64,000 nucleotides of DNA, taken from contig NZ_AQXB01000003.1 in assembly GCF_000375365.1 (NCBI RefSeq), positions 124,001 to 188,000 of the forward strand. Direction: 5' to 3'. The DNA comes from Corynebacterium mastitidis DSM 44356. GTDB taxonomy: Bacteria > Actinomycetota > Actinomycetes > Mycobacteriales > Mycobacteriaceae. The notes under the pieces were generated by a model. The model was given only the letters and a program-made list of their open reading frames with translations. It had not been told where the DNA came from and did no database searches. Position numbers and translations under genes: made by a program. Every line of letters starts with the position of its first letter. The first letter of the stretch is position 1. Positions 8,855 through 17,694 of the stretch are shown piece after piece.

Positions 8855-9365
8855 CGTCCCCTCGGTGCGCCAGGGGCGGGATCACGCCGCTGGGGACGCG
8901 GTCGCCGCGCAGCGGCAGGGCGAGGACCTCGACCTCGGGGCCGGTGCCCCGCTCGATGTCGAGCCGGATGCCGGGCGCGGGGCGGAAGCCGAACCTGCGG
9001 TAGAACTCCGGGTTGCCCAGGGCCGCCACGCCGCTCGTCCCGGCGTCGCGCAGCTCCTCGACGGCCCGGGTAACAAGCCCGGTGCCCACGCCACGGCGGC
9101 GCGCCGGGGGCTCCACCACCAGGGGGCCGAGCACGCTCCAGCCTGCGGCGTCCCCGAGGCGCACCCGCGTGGCGCCGAGGAATCCCACGATGTCCGTCTC
9201 CGCGATGGCCACGAGGCTTAGGGCGAGCCGGTCGGCGTCGCGCAGCTCTTCCACCAGCTCCTGCTCGTTGTGCCAGGAGTGGTAGTCGTCCGCGAAGGCG
9301 CGGGTGATGAGGGCTCGGATGGCGGTGATGTCCGCCTCCGTTTCCCGGCGGATGGTCAGTTCCAT
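8847..9365 (-). CDS. GNAT family N-acetyltransferase
   Basis: This is a 172-residue acetyl-CoA-dependent acetyltransferase of the GNAT fold. The opening IRRETEADITAIRALITRAF, the core VEPPARRRGVGTGLVTRAVEELR with the R/Q-x-x-G-x-G/A acetyl-CoA loop, and FYRRFGFRPAPGI are in the usual order. This resembles the YhbS-like branch of predicted N-acetyltransferases. The ATG at 9365 is preferred over the one at 9374 because a TAGGAT -10 element ends 7 bases before it. It overlaps the downstream membrane-protein gene. The acceptor substrate cannot be told from sequence. Confidence 0.85.
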   Translation of the reverse strand: MELTIRRETEADITAIRALITRAFADDYHSWHNEQELVEELRDADRLALSLVAIAETDIVGFLGATRVRLGDAAGWSVLGPLVVEPPARRRGVGTGLVTRAVEELRDAGTSGVAALGNPEFYRRFGFRPAPGIRLDIERGTGPEVEVLALPLRGDRVPSGVIPPLAHRGDGA

Positions 9366-9390
9366 GCCGCTCATCCTACAAAGCCCGCCG

Positions 9391-10692
9391 CTAGGCGGCG
9401 GCGGGGGCGCGCCAGGGCTGCTCGTCGAGGATGCCCGCGCGCTTGGACACCACGGCGGCCACCAGGGCCTGGCCGGTGACGTTGACGGCGGTGCGGCCCA
9501 TGTCGATGATCGGCTCGATGGCCAGCAGCAGGCCCACGCCCGCCAGGGGCAGGCCCAGGGTGGACAGCGTGAGGGTGAGCATCACCGTGGCCCCGGTGGT
9601 GCCCGCCGTGGCCGCCGAGCCGATCACGGAGACGAACACGATGAGCAGGTAGTGGGTGAGGTCGAGGTGCACCCCGTAGAACTGGGCCACGAAGATCGCG
9701 GCCACCGCCGGGTACACGGCGGCGCAGCCGTCCATCTTGGTGGTGGCCCCCAGCGGGATGGCAAAGGAGGCGTACTCGCGCGGCACGCCGAGGGATTCCT
9801 CGGAGACGCGCTGGGTCACCGGCATCACGCCCATGGAGGAGCGGGTGACAAAGCCCAGGGAGGTCACCGGCCATACCCGGCGGTAGAAGCCCACCACGGG
9901 CAGCCCGGTCAGGCGCAGCACCGCCGGGTAGACCACGCCGAGCACCAGGGCCAGGCCCACGTAGATGGCGATGACGAACTTGCCCAGGGAGCCCAGGGCG
10001 TCCCAGCCGTAGCTGGCCACGGCGTTGCCGATGAGCGCGGCGGTGCCGAGGGGCGCCAGGCGGATGATCCACCACAGCACCTCCTGGATGACCTTGAGGA
10101 AGGACTCCGTGAAGGCCAGGAAGGGCTCGGCGGCCTTGCCCGCGCGCACGGCGGCCACGCCGAGGGCGAGGGAGAGCACCAGGATCTGGAGCACGTTGAA
10201 GCTCAGCGAGACGCCCCCGGAGGAGCCCTCGGCGGCGGAGAGGCCGAGGAAGTTCACCGGCACGATGGACTCGAGGAAGCCCAGCCAGCTTCCGGTGCGC
10301 GAGGGGTCGGCCGCCGTGGCGGGGTCGATCGCGGTGCCCTCGCCGGGCCGGAGCACCAGGGCCACGAGGATGCCCACCAGCACGGAGAGGAACGCCGTGA
10401 TGGCGAACCACAGCAGAGTGGAGGCGGCCAGCCGGGCGGCGTTGGTGACCTTGCGCAGGTTGGCCACGGAGGTGACCACGGCGGCAAAGACCAGTGGGGG
10501 GATGAGCAGCTTGAGCAGCTGCACGTAGGTGGAGCCCACGGCGTCCAGGGTGGCGGTGAGCCAGTTGCCCTCGGCCATCGCGCGGGCGCTCAAGCCCAAA
10601 ACCAGGCCGAGGATAAGGCCCGCTACCACCTGGGCGCCAAAGTTGGTCATCCAGGCCGGGAGCCGGCGTGTGGAGGAGGGGGAGGAGGTCAT
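9391..10692 (-). CDS. Dicarboxylate/amino acid:cation symporter (DAACS family)
   Basis: This 433-residue membrane symporter of the GltP/DctA family takes up glutamate, aspartate or C4-dicarboxylates with protons or sodium. Visible family signatures are the early LLKLLIPPLVFAAVVTSVANL segment, the serine-rich-type hairpin RSSMGVMPVT, the IPLGATTKMDGCA block equivalent to the conserved NMDGT site, and the C-terminal IDMGRTAVNVTGQAL helix that binds substrate. The ATG at 10692 follows an AAAAGGTG site; upstream in-frame codons lack one. It is a single gene. Choice between amino acid and dicarboxylate cannot be made from sequence alone. Confidence 0.92.
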   Translation of the reverse strand: MTSSPSSTRRLPAWMTNFGAQVVAGLILGLVLGLSARAMAEGNWLTATLDAVGSTYVQLLKLLIPPLVFAAVVTSVANLRKVTNAARLAASTLLWFAITAFLSVLVGILVALVLRPGEGTAIDPATAADPSRTGSWLGFLESIVPVNFLGLSAAEGSSGGVSLSFNVLQILVLSLALGVAAVRAGKAAEPFLAFTESFLKVIQEVLWWIIRLAPLGTAALIGNAVASYGWDALGSLGKFVIAIYVGLALVLGVVYPAVLRLTGLPVVGFYRRVWPVTSLGFVTRSSMGVMPVTQRVSEESLGVPREYASFAIPLGATTKMDGCAAVYPAVAAIFVAQFYGVHLDLTHYLLIVFVSVIGSAATAGTTGATVMLTLTLSTLGLPLAGVGLLLAIEPIIDMGRTAVNVTGQALVAAVVSKRAGILDEQPWRAPAAA

Positions 10693-10837
10693 GCGGCACC
10701 TTTTCATCACCGTCGGATCATGCGTACCCTCCGCCCAACGCGGCGCCGGGGGCCGTTATGCCCGCGCGGGCCCCGGTTGTGAGCAAACTGACAGGATGGT
10801 TCGTCTTTTAAGAACCGATCTGTCTACCGGAGGGAGT

Positions 10838-11944
10838 CTAAGAAGAGGCTACCAGGCTGAGGCTCAGCGGCTCGCGCAGCACCAGATCCAGCGCGGCCGC
10901 GCGCATGATGGCGTGCACGATCTCCGCGTGCGAGGGGAGCATGCGCAGCTCCACGCTGCGGTTGCGGCAGCCGAAGTTGCCCAGGGACTCGCGCACGGTG
11001 GAGGCGAAGAGGCGGGGCGCCTCCGGGTCCTCCGTGAAGGCGCTCCCGGCGATGACCAGCCGCTGCGGCCGGTGCCGGCGCACCAGCTCCACCGCGAGCT
11101 GGGCCAGCCCCACGGCGCGGTCGTCCAGCAGCGGGCGCGCCGCCGGGTGCGCTACGGCGTCGGCCAGCGTGGGGGCCTCCACCCCGAGGTTGCGGACCTC
11201 CCGCAGCAGGCAGGAGGTGGTCAGCGGGGTGCCGGGGTTGCTCAGCGCGGTGACTCCGGTGGGGGAGTCCAGGGCGGCGCTGAGGGAATCGTCCGCGAAG
11301 AGCACCAGGGTGGTCTGGGTGGCGGCCGGGTGGGCGTCGGTGAGGCGCTCGGCGGCCAGGATGGCCGGGGCCACGCCGGAGACGGTGACGGGGACGTGGA
11401 AGTAGTAGCGCAGGTCCGCCGCGATGTCGGTGTCCGTCCAGCCCAGGTTGGGCGCGTCCACCCGGCCCGCCTCGTCCACGTGCCCGGAGACGGTCACCCC
11501 CATGCTCACCAGGCGGCGGCTCATGGGGGTGAGCACGCGGTGCAGGGCGGCGATGATGTGCTCCAGGAAGTCATACCTGCTTACCGACGCCGCCGAGGCG
11601 GTCACCCGGGTGCGCCGCAGGAGCTGGCCGCGCAGGTCGTAGAGCCCCACGGTGGTCTCCGAGGTGCCCACGGCGATGCCCGCGAACATGGAGTCGTCGA
11701 GGCTGAGCTCCAGGGGGATGGTGGGGCGGCCCCGGTGGCCGATCTCCGCGAGGTCCGGGCGGCGGGTGATGTAGCCGGCGTCGAGAAGCGCCGACACCGC
11801 CCGGGTCACGGTGGACTGGGAGAAGCCGGTGGCCTCGATGAGCTCCAGGCGGGTGGCGGTGGCGGACTGGCGCATCACCTGAAGGCACTGAGCCGCGGGG
11901 CTTAAGGGGCGGGCAAAGGGCTTCGAGGTGATGCTGTGTGGCAT
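10838..11944 (-). CDS. ROK family transcriptional regulator
   Basis: This is a 368-residue ROK-type regulator. The N-terminal winged helix-turn-helix covers roughly residues 15-75 (TATRLELIEATGFSQSTVTR then LLDAGYITRRP). It is joined to an actin-fold ROK domain with DLRGQLLRRTRVTA and later VIAGSAF. The usual zinc-binding cysteine cluster and the sugar-kinase catalytic motif are not evident, so it is likely a pure regulator. The ATG at 11944 lies about 6 bases after a TAGTAT -10 element, suggesting a leaderless message; a GTG at 11950 is possible. An ACTAG/CTAGT dyad at 11953-11981 overlaps its promoter and may be an autoregulatory site. The target genes are unknown; the CitMHS gene lies upstream on the same strand. 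Confidence 0.87.
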   Translation of the reverse strand: MPHSITSKPFARPLSPAAQCLQVMRQSATATRLELIEATGFSQSTVTRAVSALLDAGYITRRPDLAEIGHRGRPTIPLELSLDDSMFAGIAVGTSETTVGLYDLRGQLLRRTRVTASAASVSRYDFLEHIIAALHRVLTPMSRRLVSMGVTVSGHVDEAGRVDAPNLGWTDTDIAADLRYYFHVPVTVSGVAPAILAAERLTDAHPAATQTTLVLFADDSLSAALDSPTGVTALSNPGTPLTTSCLLREVRNLGVEAPTLADAVAHPAARPLLDDRAVGLAQLAVELVRRHRPQRLVIAGSAFTEDPEAPRLFASTVRESLGNFGCRNRSVELRMLPSHAEIVHAIMRAAALDLVLREPLSLSLVASS

Positions 11945-12022
11945 GGTCACATACTAGGCATGATGAACCGCATAGTCTAGTTGGCCCCGAGTTTCCTCAG
12001 ACAAAGCAGTCTGGGCTGCGCT

Positions 12023-12083
12023 TTTTAGGCCAACACGAGGCCAGCACTAGGCCACCACCAGGCCGCCGTTAGGCCAGCACCCC
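12023..12083. repeat. Short imperfect tandem repeat at the 3' end of the citrate transporter gene
   Basis: Five imperfect copies of an 11-12 base unit, TAGGCCANCACN on the plus strand, run across the last codons and stop of the transporter gene and continue about 40 bases beyond it. Read in the coding direction, the final Val-Leu-Ala-stop coding unit is repeated. Replication slippage is the simplest origin. Confidence 0.7.
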
Positions 12084-13433
12084 GCCCAGCAGCGCCACCG
12101 TGACCAGCACGGCGGACAGCCCCCACGCCAGCGGGAAGGAGAGCCGGAGGTGGCGCCCCATGTCCGCCCGGGCCAGCCCGATGGCCAGCCACAGCGCGGG
12201 GGAGAAGGGGGAGACGAAGGTTCCGATGATGTTGCCGATGATGAGCGCGGAGGCCGCCCCCAGGGCCGAGACCCCGAAGCTCCCCGCCGTCTCCTGCACG
12301 ATGGGCAGCACGGAGAAGTAGTAGGCGTCCGTGGAGGTGGCCAGGTCCAGGGGTACGCCCAGGTAGCCCACGATGACGTGCACCCACGGCCCCACCGAGG
12401 CGGGCAGGACGTTCAGCAGGGAGAGCGCGATCTGCTTGAGCATCCCGGAGCCGCCGAGCACCCCCAGGAACATCGCCGCCGCGATGATGACCGAGGCCAT
12501 CGCCAGCGCCGAGGGGGCGTGGCGGCGCATCGCGTCCGTCTGCTCCGTGGGGGACTCGAAGTTCAGGGGCAGGATCAGCGTGGTGGCGATGAGGAAGGCC
12601 GGGGCCGGGGGTAGCAGTCCGGTGACCAGCACCGCGAGCAGCGCCACGGAGATGAGCGCCGTGGCGGCCGAGGCCCAGCGGGCCCGGCGGACGCGATACC
12701 CCTGCGCTGCCCGCTCGGCGCGCTGCGACTCCACGAACTCGCGGGCAATCGCGTGCACGTCCACCTCCCCGCGCCCTACGAACTCCGGGCTGCGGCGCAG
12801 CCGCGCTATGCGACGCCGCTCCGAGAGGCCCAGCAGCAGCGCGACGACGAACACCAGGGCCAGCGCCACGCCCTGCATGGGCAGCAGGTGACGCCAGATC
12901 TCCGTGGGGGACAGCTCGATGACCGAGGAGGTGCGCCCCACCGGCCCGGCCCAGGGCACCATGTTCATCACGCTGGCCGCAAGCGAGACGATGGCCAGCA
13001 GCACGTACCGGCTCATGTGCATGGCCCGGTACAGGGGCAGCAGGGCGGGGATGGTGAGCAGGAAGGTGGTGGCCCCCGCGCCGTCGAGGTGCGCCACGGT
13101 GGCGATGGCCGCCGTGCCCAGGGTCACGAGGACCACGTTGCCGCGCGTGGCCCGGATGAGTGCGGTGACCACCGGGGTGAACAGGCCGATGTCCTGGAGG
13201 ATGCCAAAGTAGATGATGGCAAAGATGAACATCACCACCACGTTCATCACGGAGGTCAGGCCGGTGCCAAAGAACTCCCCGATCTCCGCCGCGCTGAACC
13301 CCAGCAGCAGGGCCCCGGCGGCGGGCACGAGCGTCATGGCCACCACCGGGCTGGTCTTGCCTCGGATGAGCAGGCCCACGGTGAGGGCGATGATGGCCAG
13401 CCCGGCGAGGGTGAGGCCCAGGGGTGTGTGCAT
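12069..13433 (-). CDS. CitMHS family citrate/metal transporter
   Basis: This 454-residue integral membrane protein belongs to the CitMHS family, whose members import citrate complexed with Mg, Ca or other divalent cations. Family-type blocks are visible: IIYFGILQDIGLFTPVV, TVAHLDGAGATTFLLTIPALLPLY, MNMVPWAGPVGR, and the C-terminal DLATSTDAYYFSVLPIVQET and GTFVSPFSPALWLAIGLA. Length is normal. The ATG at 13433 has an AAAGG site; the open frame extends upstream without one. No CitA/CitB two-component genes are nearby. The ROK gene downstream could regulate it, but that is only positional. Citrate as the substrate is inference from the family. Confidence 0.9.
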   Translation of the reverse strand: MHTPLGLTLAGLAIIALTVGLLIRGKTSPVVAMTLVPAAGALLLGFSAAEIGEFFGTGLTSVMNVVVMFIFAIIYFGILQDIGLFTPVVTALIRATRGNVVLVTLGTAAIATVAHLDGAGATTFLLTIPALLPLYRAMHMSRYVLLAIVSLAASVMNMVPWAGPVGRTSSVIELSPTEIWRHLLPMQGVALALVFVVALLLGLSERRRIARLRRSPEFVGRGEVDVHAIAREFVESQRAERAAQGYRVRRARWASAATALISVALLAVLVTGLLPPAPAFLIATTLILPLNFESPTEQTDAMRRHAPSALAMASVIIAAAMFLGVLGGSGMLKQIALSLLNVLPASVGPWVHVIVGYLGVPLDLATSTDAYYFSVLPIVQETAGSFGVSALGAASALIIGNIIGTFVSPFSPALWLAIGLARADMGRHLRLSFPLAWGLSAVLVTVALLGGVLA

Positions 13434-13600
13434 GAGCGACCTTTCGTTCGGGAAGATTCTCAATGTGAGTCGATGCACATCACTGTAGGGTCTGTGGGGT
13501 GCGATCCCCGCATGGGGCCGCGAGGAGGGCGCCGGGGCGCCCCGCGCGCGGGTCCGGCGGCGGCCCCGGCGCCCTTCGGTCACCCTGCGCCTCGTCCCCC

Positions 13601-13629
13601 TTGACCTGCCCCTTTTTTCCGCCTATCGT
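13601..13629 (+). promoter_or_regulatory. Sigma70-type promoter of the C39-like gene
   Basis: TTGACC at 13601-13606 and TATCGT at 13624-13629 are separated by 17 bases, a near-ideal housekeeping promoter. It lies about 70 bases before the start codon of the secreted C39-like protein. Confidence 0.7.
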
Positions 13630-13697
13630 GGCGGGGTCTTGGGAGGGCGCGGGGGAACCCCTGTGGCCTCCCGCCCCCCACCACGCAAGGAAGTTAC

Positions 13698-14384
13698 ATG
13701 CTGCTTCGCTTCAAGCGCGCCCTCACCGCCGCCGCCCTCGTCGCGTCCTTCTCCGCCACGGGCGCGATGGGCGTGACGGGCACCGCCGCCCAGGCCCACG
13801 CCCTGGGTCTGGGCGATGTCGCCTCCTGGGCGTCGTCCTCCACCACGTCCACCTCCCCTCGTTTTCACCTCGTCCAGCAGGAGCAGGGGCAGCAGTATCA
13901 GTCCGCGGACTGTGGCCCGGCGGCCATCCTCATGGCCCTGCTGGACAACGGCGGCCGGCTGCCCAAGAGCTACAGCCGGGATAGCCAGGCCGCGGCCATG
14001 ACCGAGCTGCGCGGCGAGGTCCCCAACCCCGAGAAGTCCAAGAAGCACTTCCTGTTTGTCGGGGACATCGTCACCATTCTGCAGGACCACGGCGTGCAGG
14101 GAACCGTGTACTCCAAGGACAAGACCGTGGAGATCGTGGACCTGATTAAGCAGGGGAAGAAGGCCGTGGTGCTCATCCAGAGCGGCCAGGTTCCCAACGC
14201 CAAGGGCGGCCCCGGCGGCGGGCACTTTGTGTACGTCTCCGGGTATGACGCGCGCACCAAGACCTTTACCGTCAACGATCCCGCGATGGTGAACGACGAG
14301 GCCTATCACGCGAGCGAGAAGGACCTGCTGCGCCTGATTACCAACCCGGCCCCGGGTAACAATCAGTGGTCCTTTGTTATTTAG
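13698..14384 (+). CDS. Secreted C39-like (papain-fold) cysteine peptidase
   Basis: This is a 228-residue exported protein. A Sec signal peptide covers about residues 1-33 (basic LLRFKRA, hydrophobic core, ending AAQAHA). The mature part matches the peptidase C39-like family: QYQSADCGPAAILMALL puts the catalytic Cys at residue 72, GGGHFVYVSGYD the His at 176, and VNDPA the following Asp near 194. Unlike bacteriocin-processing C39 domains, it has no fused ABC transporter and no bacteriocin gene nearby. It therefore probably acts alone at the cell surface or outside on unknown peptide substrates. A strong promoter precedes it. Residues 43-55 form a Ser/Thr-rich linker. Confidence 0.82.
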   Translation: MLLRFKRALTAAALVASFSATGAMGVTGTAAQAHALGLGDVASWASSSTTSTSPRFHLVQQEQGQQYQSADCGPAAILMALLDNGGRLPKSYSRDSQAAAMTELRGEVPNPEKSKKHFLFVGDIVTILQDHGVQGTVYSKDKTVEIVDLIKQGKKAVVLIQSGQVPNAKGGPGGGHFVYVSGYDARTKTFTVNDPAMVNDEAYHASEKDLLRLITNPAPGNNQWSFVI

Positions 14385-14604
14385 GAGAGGGGTGCGCCGC
14401 AACAGCGCAGCGGCGTAACAGCGCAATAGCGCAGCCGGGTGGGCGGTACGGTGCTGCCTACCTGGCTTTTCCTTTTATGGATTCTTAGCTGCATCTCTAA
14501 GAGATTGAAAGAATAATGACCGCCTAAACATAAAGTTGGAGGGCATTGTTTCCTCTGTGTGGCCGCTGGCACGCCCCAAAGAAGTGTGGTTAAGATAGCG
14601 GGCT

Positions 14605-16290
14605 ATGAGTTCCCTGGATTCCGTGCGCCCGGCGGCACCCCAGCCTGCGCGCCAGCCCTCCCTGCTTGACGCCTCCTGCGAGGCCTTCGTGCGGGACACG
14701 GCGGCGCTGACCCCCACCGCGGCCACGCACCTGGGCATCGAGGGCTACGACGGCGAGCTTCAGGACTTCTCCCCGGAGTACTGGTCCGCCGTGGCCGAGC
14801 GCACCCGCGAGATGGTGATGGACGTGGTGGCCTTCGACGAGGGCACCGACGAGTGCGACGACGAGGACGACTTCGACGCCGTGGACTACGTCACCGCCGC
14901 CGCGCTGCGCGACCGCCTGGGCATCGAGCTGGACAAGCACCACCAGAACGAGGACCTGCGCCTGCTCAACAACATCGACTCCCCGGTGCAGACCATCCGC
15001 GACGTATTCCTGGTGATGGGCACGGACACCCCGGAGCAGCGCGACCAGGTGCGCTCCCGCCTGTCCAAGGTGCCCGCCGCCCTCCAGGGCTACCGCGAGT
15101 CCCTCTCCCTGGCCTCCGGCTGCGGCAAGGTGGCCCCCCTGCGGCAGATCGACGCCGTGATCGGCCAGTGCGAGGCCCTGGCGGACTCCGGCTCCATGCT
15201 GGAGAACCTGGGCGTGGAGCCCGAGTCCCCCGAGGTGGAGGGCGCCAAGGAGGCCTTCGCGGAGATGGCGGACTGGCTGGGCGAGCAGCTCGTGCCCGCC
15301 GCCCCCACCTGCGACGCCGTGGGCCGCGAGCGCTACGAGCTGTTCTCCCACGAGTTCGTGGGCGACGAGGTCGACCTCGACGAGGCCTACTGCTGGGGCC
15401 TGGAGCGCCTGCGCGAGATCACCGCGCAGCAGGAGGAGGTGGCCCGCAGGCTCTACGGCGAGGACCTCACCGTGCGCCAGGCCATGCACCGCCTGAATAA
15501 GGAGGAGCGCTACCGCATCACCGGCACGGAGAACCTGCGCGCCTGGATGCAGGACACCGCCGACGGTGCGATCCGCGACCTGGCGGGCCCCCACTTTGAC
15601 ATCCCCGAGGCGCTGCGCCGCGTGGACGCCAGGATCGACCCCGCCGGCACCGGCGGCATCTTCTACACCCCGCCCAGCGACGACCTCTCCCGCCCCGGCC
15701 AGATGTGGTGGTCCGTGCCCAAGGGGCAGGAGACCTTCCACACCTGGCAGGAGCTGACCACCGTGTTCCACGAGGGCGTGCCCGGCCACCACCTCCAGTG
15801 CGGCACCGCGCTGCTCCAGGGGGACGCGCTAAACCTGTGGCGCCGCTCCTGCTGCTGGATCTCCGGCCACGGCGAGGGCTGGGCGCTCTACGCCGAGCAG
15901 CTCATGGCCGACCTCGGCTATGAGGAGGACCTGGGCTACCGCATGGGGCTTCTCGATGCCCAGCGTCTGCGCGCCGCCCGCGTGGTGCTGGACATCGGCG
16001 TGCACCTGGGCAAGAAGGTGCCGGAGGGCTCCGGGATCTGGGACGCCTCCTACGCCAAGGCCTTCCTGCGGGACAACACCGCGATGGAGGAGGCCAACCT
16101 GGCCTTCGAGCTGGACCGCTACCTCGGGTGGCCGGGCCAGGCCCCCTCGTACTCCCTGGGGCAGCGCATGTGGGAGGGCGTGCGCGACGAGGCCCTGGCG
16201 GCGGGCATGACCCTGCCGGAGTTCCACTCCAAGGCGCTGGCCCTGGGGTCCATCCCCATGTCCGTGCTGCGGGACGAGGTGCTGGGGTAG
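14605..16290 (+). CDS. DUF885 family metallopeptidase-like protein
   Basis: This is a 561-residue cytosolic DUF885 protein. The domain runs nearly full length. The zinc-site-type motif HEGVPGHH is at residues 389-396, followed by the acid-bearing GHGEGWALYAEQL about 30 residues later, as in gluzincin-like peptidases. The opening ALTPTAATHLGIEGYDG, with an early FSPEYW, is also typical. There is no signal peptide. Peptidase activity is assumed from the motif and has been poorly characterised for the family. A TAAGAT element ends 8 bases before the ATG, so the message is probably leaderless. The upstream 220-base gap holds only this promoter and short AGCGCA direct repeats. Confidence 0.88.
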   Translation: MSSLDSVRPAAPQPARQPSLLDASCEAFVRDTAALTPTAATHLGIEGYDGELQDFSPEYWSAVAERTREMVMDVVAFDEGTDECDDEDDFDAVDYVTAAALRDRLGIELDKHHQNEDLRLLNNIDSPVQTIRDVFLVMGTDTPEQRDQVRSRLSKVPAALQGYRESLSLASGCGKVAPLRQIDAVIGQCEALADSGSMLENLGVEPESPEVEGAKEAFAEMADWLGEQLVPAAPTCDAVGRERYELFSHEFVGDEVDLDEAYCWGLERLREITAQQEEVARRLYGEDLTVRQAMHRLNKEERYRITGTENLRAWMQDTADGAIRDLAGPHFDIPEALRRVDARIDPAGTGGIFYTPPSDDLSRPGQMWWSVPKGQETFHTWQELTTVFHEGVPGHHLQCGTALLQGDALNLWRRSCCWISGHGEGWALYAEQLMADLGYEEDLGYRMGLLDAQRLRAARVVLDIGVHLGKKVPEGSGIWDASYAKAFLRDNTAMEEANLAFELDRYLGWPGQAPSYSLGQRMWEGVRDEALAAGMTLPEFHSKALALGSIPMSVLRDEVLG

Positions 16291-16362
16291 CATCGGCGTT
16301 GCTCGGGGCGGCGCGGGCGCGCGGCCCCCGTTGCCCACCGTCCTAGGGGAATGGGGAATCCG

Positions 16363-16584
16363 ATGAACACCCTCGTCAAGTCCGGCCTCGCGGCGTTTGT
16401 TCTTTCCGGCGTGTCCCTCCTGTGCGCGCTGCTCGCCATGGGGGAGGAATACCGCAGGCTGGAGGCCCGGGGAATCATGCCGGGCCCCACCTCCGAGTGG
16501 ATCCTGTACTGGGCCTATATCTCCCTGGCGGTGGGCTTCATCGGGGTGATCGTGCTGGTCACCGGCATCCTCCGCCGCCGCTAA
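16363..16584 (+). CDS. Small two-helix membrane protein
   Basis: This protein of about 73 residues has two hydrophobic segments (LAAFVLSGVSLLCALLA and YISLAVGFIGVIVLVTGIL) separated by a short polar loop, ending in an arginine-rich tail that points to a cytoplasmic C-terminus. I do not recognise a family. The ATG at 16363 has a GGGGA site; an in-frame ATG at 16351 would add four residues. Its stop overlaps the stop of the convergent AbrB gene by two bases. It follows the DUF885 gene by 70 bases and may share its transcript. Confidence 0.6.
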   Translation: MNTLVKSGLAAFVLSGVSLLCALLAMGEEYRRLEARGIMPGPTSEWILYWAYISLAVGFIGVIVLVTGILRRR

Positions 16585-17666
16585 CCCCGCCACCGATCCC
16601 AGGCGCGCAGCGCCCGGGGCAGCCATCCGGCCAGGGCGAACACGGCGATGAGCCGGATCATCTGCATGGCCACCACCACGGCCCCGGCCCCGCCCTCGTG
16701 GGAGATCGCCAGCACCGTCTCCAGCGCGCCGGGCGTGGTGGCCAGGTAGCCCTCGAGGCCGCTGGCCCCCATCCAGCGCGCCAGCACCCACCCCGCGCCC
16801 GCGCACAGCGCCATCAGCCCGAGGATGAAGGCCACGGTGGCGGGGAGCTGGCGGGCAAAGAGCCTGAGCGCGGGCAGGGAGAGCCCGCCGCCGCAGATCC
16901 AGCCGATGGAGAGGAAGGCCATGACGGCGAACACGGGCGGCGGCTCCAGCGACCACTCCGGGGGCAGCACCAGCCCGCACGCCACGGTGAGCAGCAGCGG
17001 CCCCAGCACCCCGGCGGCGGGCAGCCGCAGCAGCCTGCCCACCGCGTCCCCGCCCAGGGCTACCGCGAGGATCAGCGCCGTGGCCCCGAGGTGAAAGTGG
17101 TAGCCCTCCTGCGCAGCGCTTGCAGTGCCCGCAGCGCTTGCAGCATCCGGCGGGGTGAAAAGGTGCGCCACCAGCGGCAGCGTCACGGAGACCACCAGCA
17201 GCCGCAGGTACTGGGTGAGCGCCACGAAGCGGTAGTCCGCCCCCAGGTCCCGGGCCATGATCGGCATGGTGGAGGCCCCGCCCGGCAGCATGGCCAGCAC
17301 CCCCGTCTCCCGGCTGACCTCGCTCTGCGAGCGCGCCAGCAGCAGCCCCACCGCCACCCCGAGCCCCAGGGTGAGCACGGAGAAGAGCAGCCCCGGCAGG
17401 AGGAAGGGGGCCAGGGCGCCGGGGGCCACGCCCACCAGCGGCAGCCCCGCCATGATGCCGATGATCCCGCGCCCAAAGCGGTAGTAGTGGGTGTTCACGC
17501 GCAGCTCCCGCCCCCGGCCCAGGGCCACCGCCCCGGAGACCGCGATGGCCGCCACGATCCACGCCGCCGGGACGCGCCAGTGGCTCAGCAGCGCGCCCGC
17601 CGCCACGGAGAGCGGCACCACCGCCGCCCAGGCGCGGGCCGTGCTGCGATCGGGAAGGCTTACCAT
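16581..17666 (-). CDS. AbrB family membrane protein (putative ammonia monooxygenase regulator/transporter)
   Basis: This 361-residue polytopic membrane protein belongs to the AbrB family (duplicated AbrB domain, about 10 helices). Diagnostic blocks appear twice: PAAWIVAAIAVSGAVALGRG with LPGGASTMPIMARDLGADYRFVAL in the first half, and PAAGVLGPLLLTVACGLVLP with TTPGALETVLAISHEGGAGAV in the second. Family annotation as ammonia monooxygenase is historical, and actual function is unknown. The ATG at 17666 sits just after GGGTGGC; the in-frame ATG at 17696 would overlap the divergent TauE start codon. The two membrane-protein genes therefore share a compact promoter region. Confidence 0.83.
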   Translation of the reverse strand: MVSLPDRSTARAWAAVVPLSVAAGALLSHWRVPAAWIVAAIAVSGAVALGRGRELRVNTHYYRFGRGIIGIMAGLPLVGVAPGALAPFLLPGLLFSVLTLGLGVAVGLLLARSQSEVSRETGVLAMLPGGASTMPIMARDLGADYRFVALTQYLRLLVVSVTLPLVAHLFTPPDAASAAGTASAAQEGYHFHLGATALILAVALGGDAVGRLLRLPAAGVLGPLLLTVACGLVLPPEWSLEPPPVFAVMAFLSIGWICGGGLSLPALRLFARQLPATVAFILGLMALCAGAGWVLARWMGASGLEGYLATTPGALETVLAISHEGGAGAVVVAMQMIRLIAVFALAGWLPRALRAWDRWRG

Positions 17667-17694
17667 GCCACCCAAGGGTATTAGAGTGTCCCCC

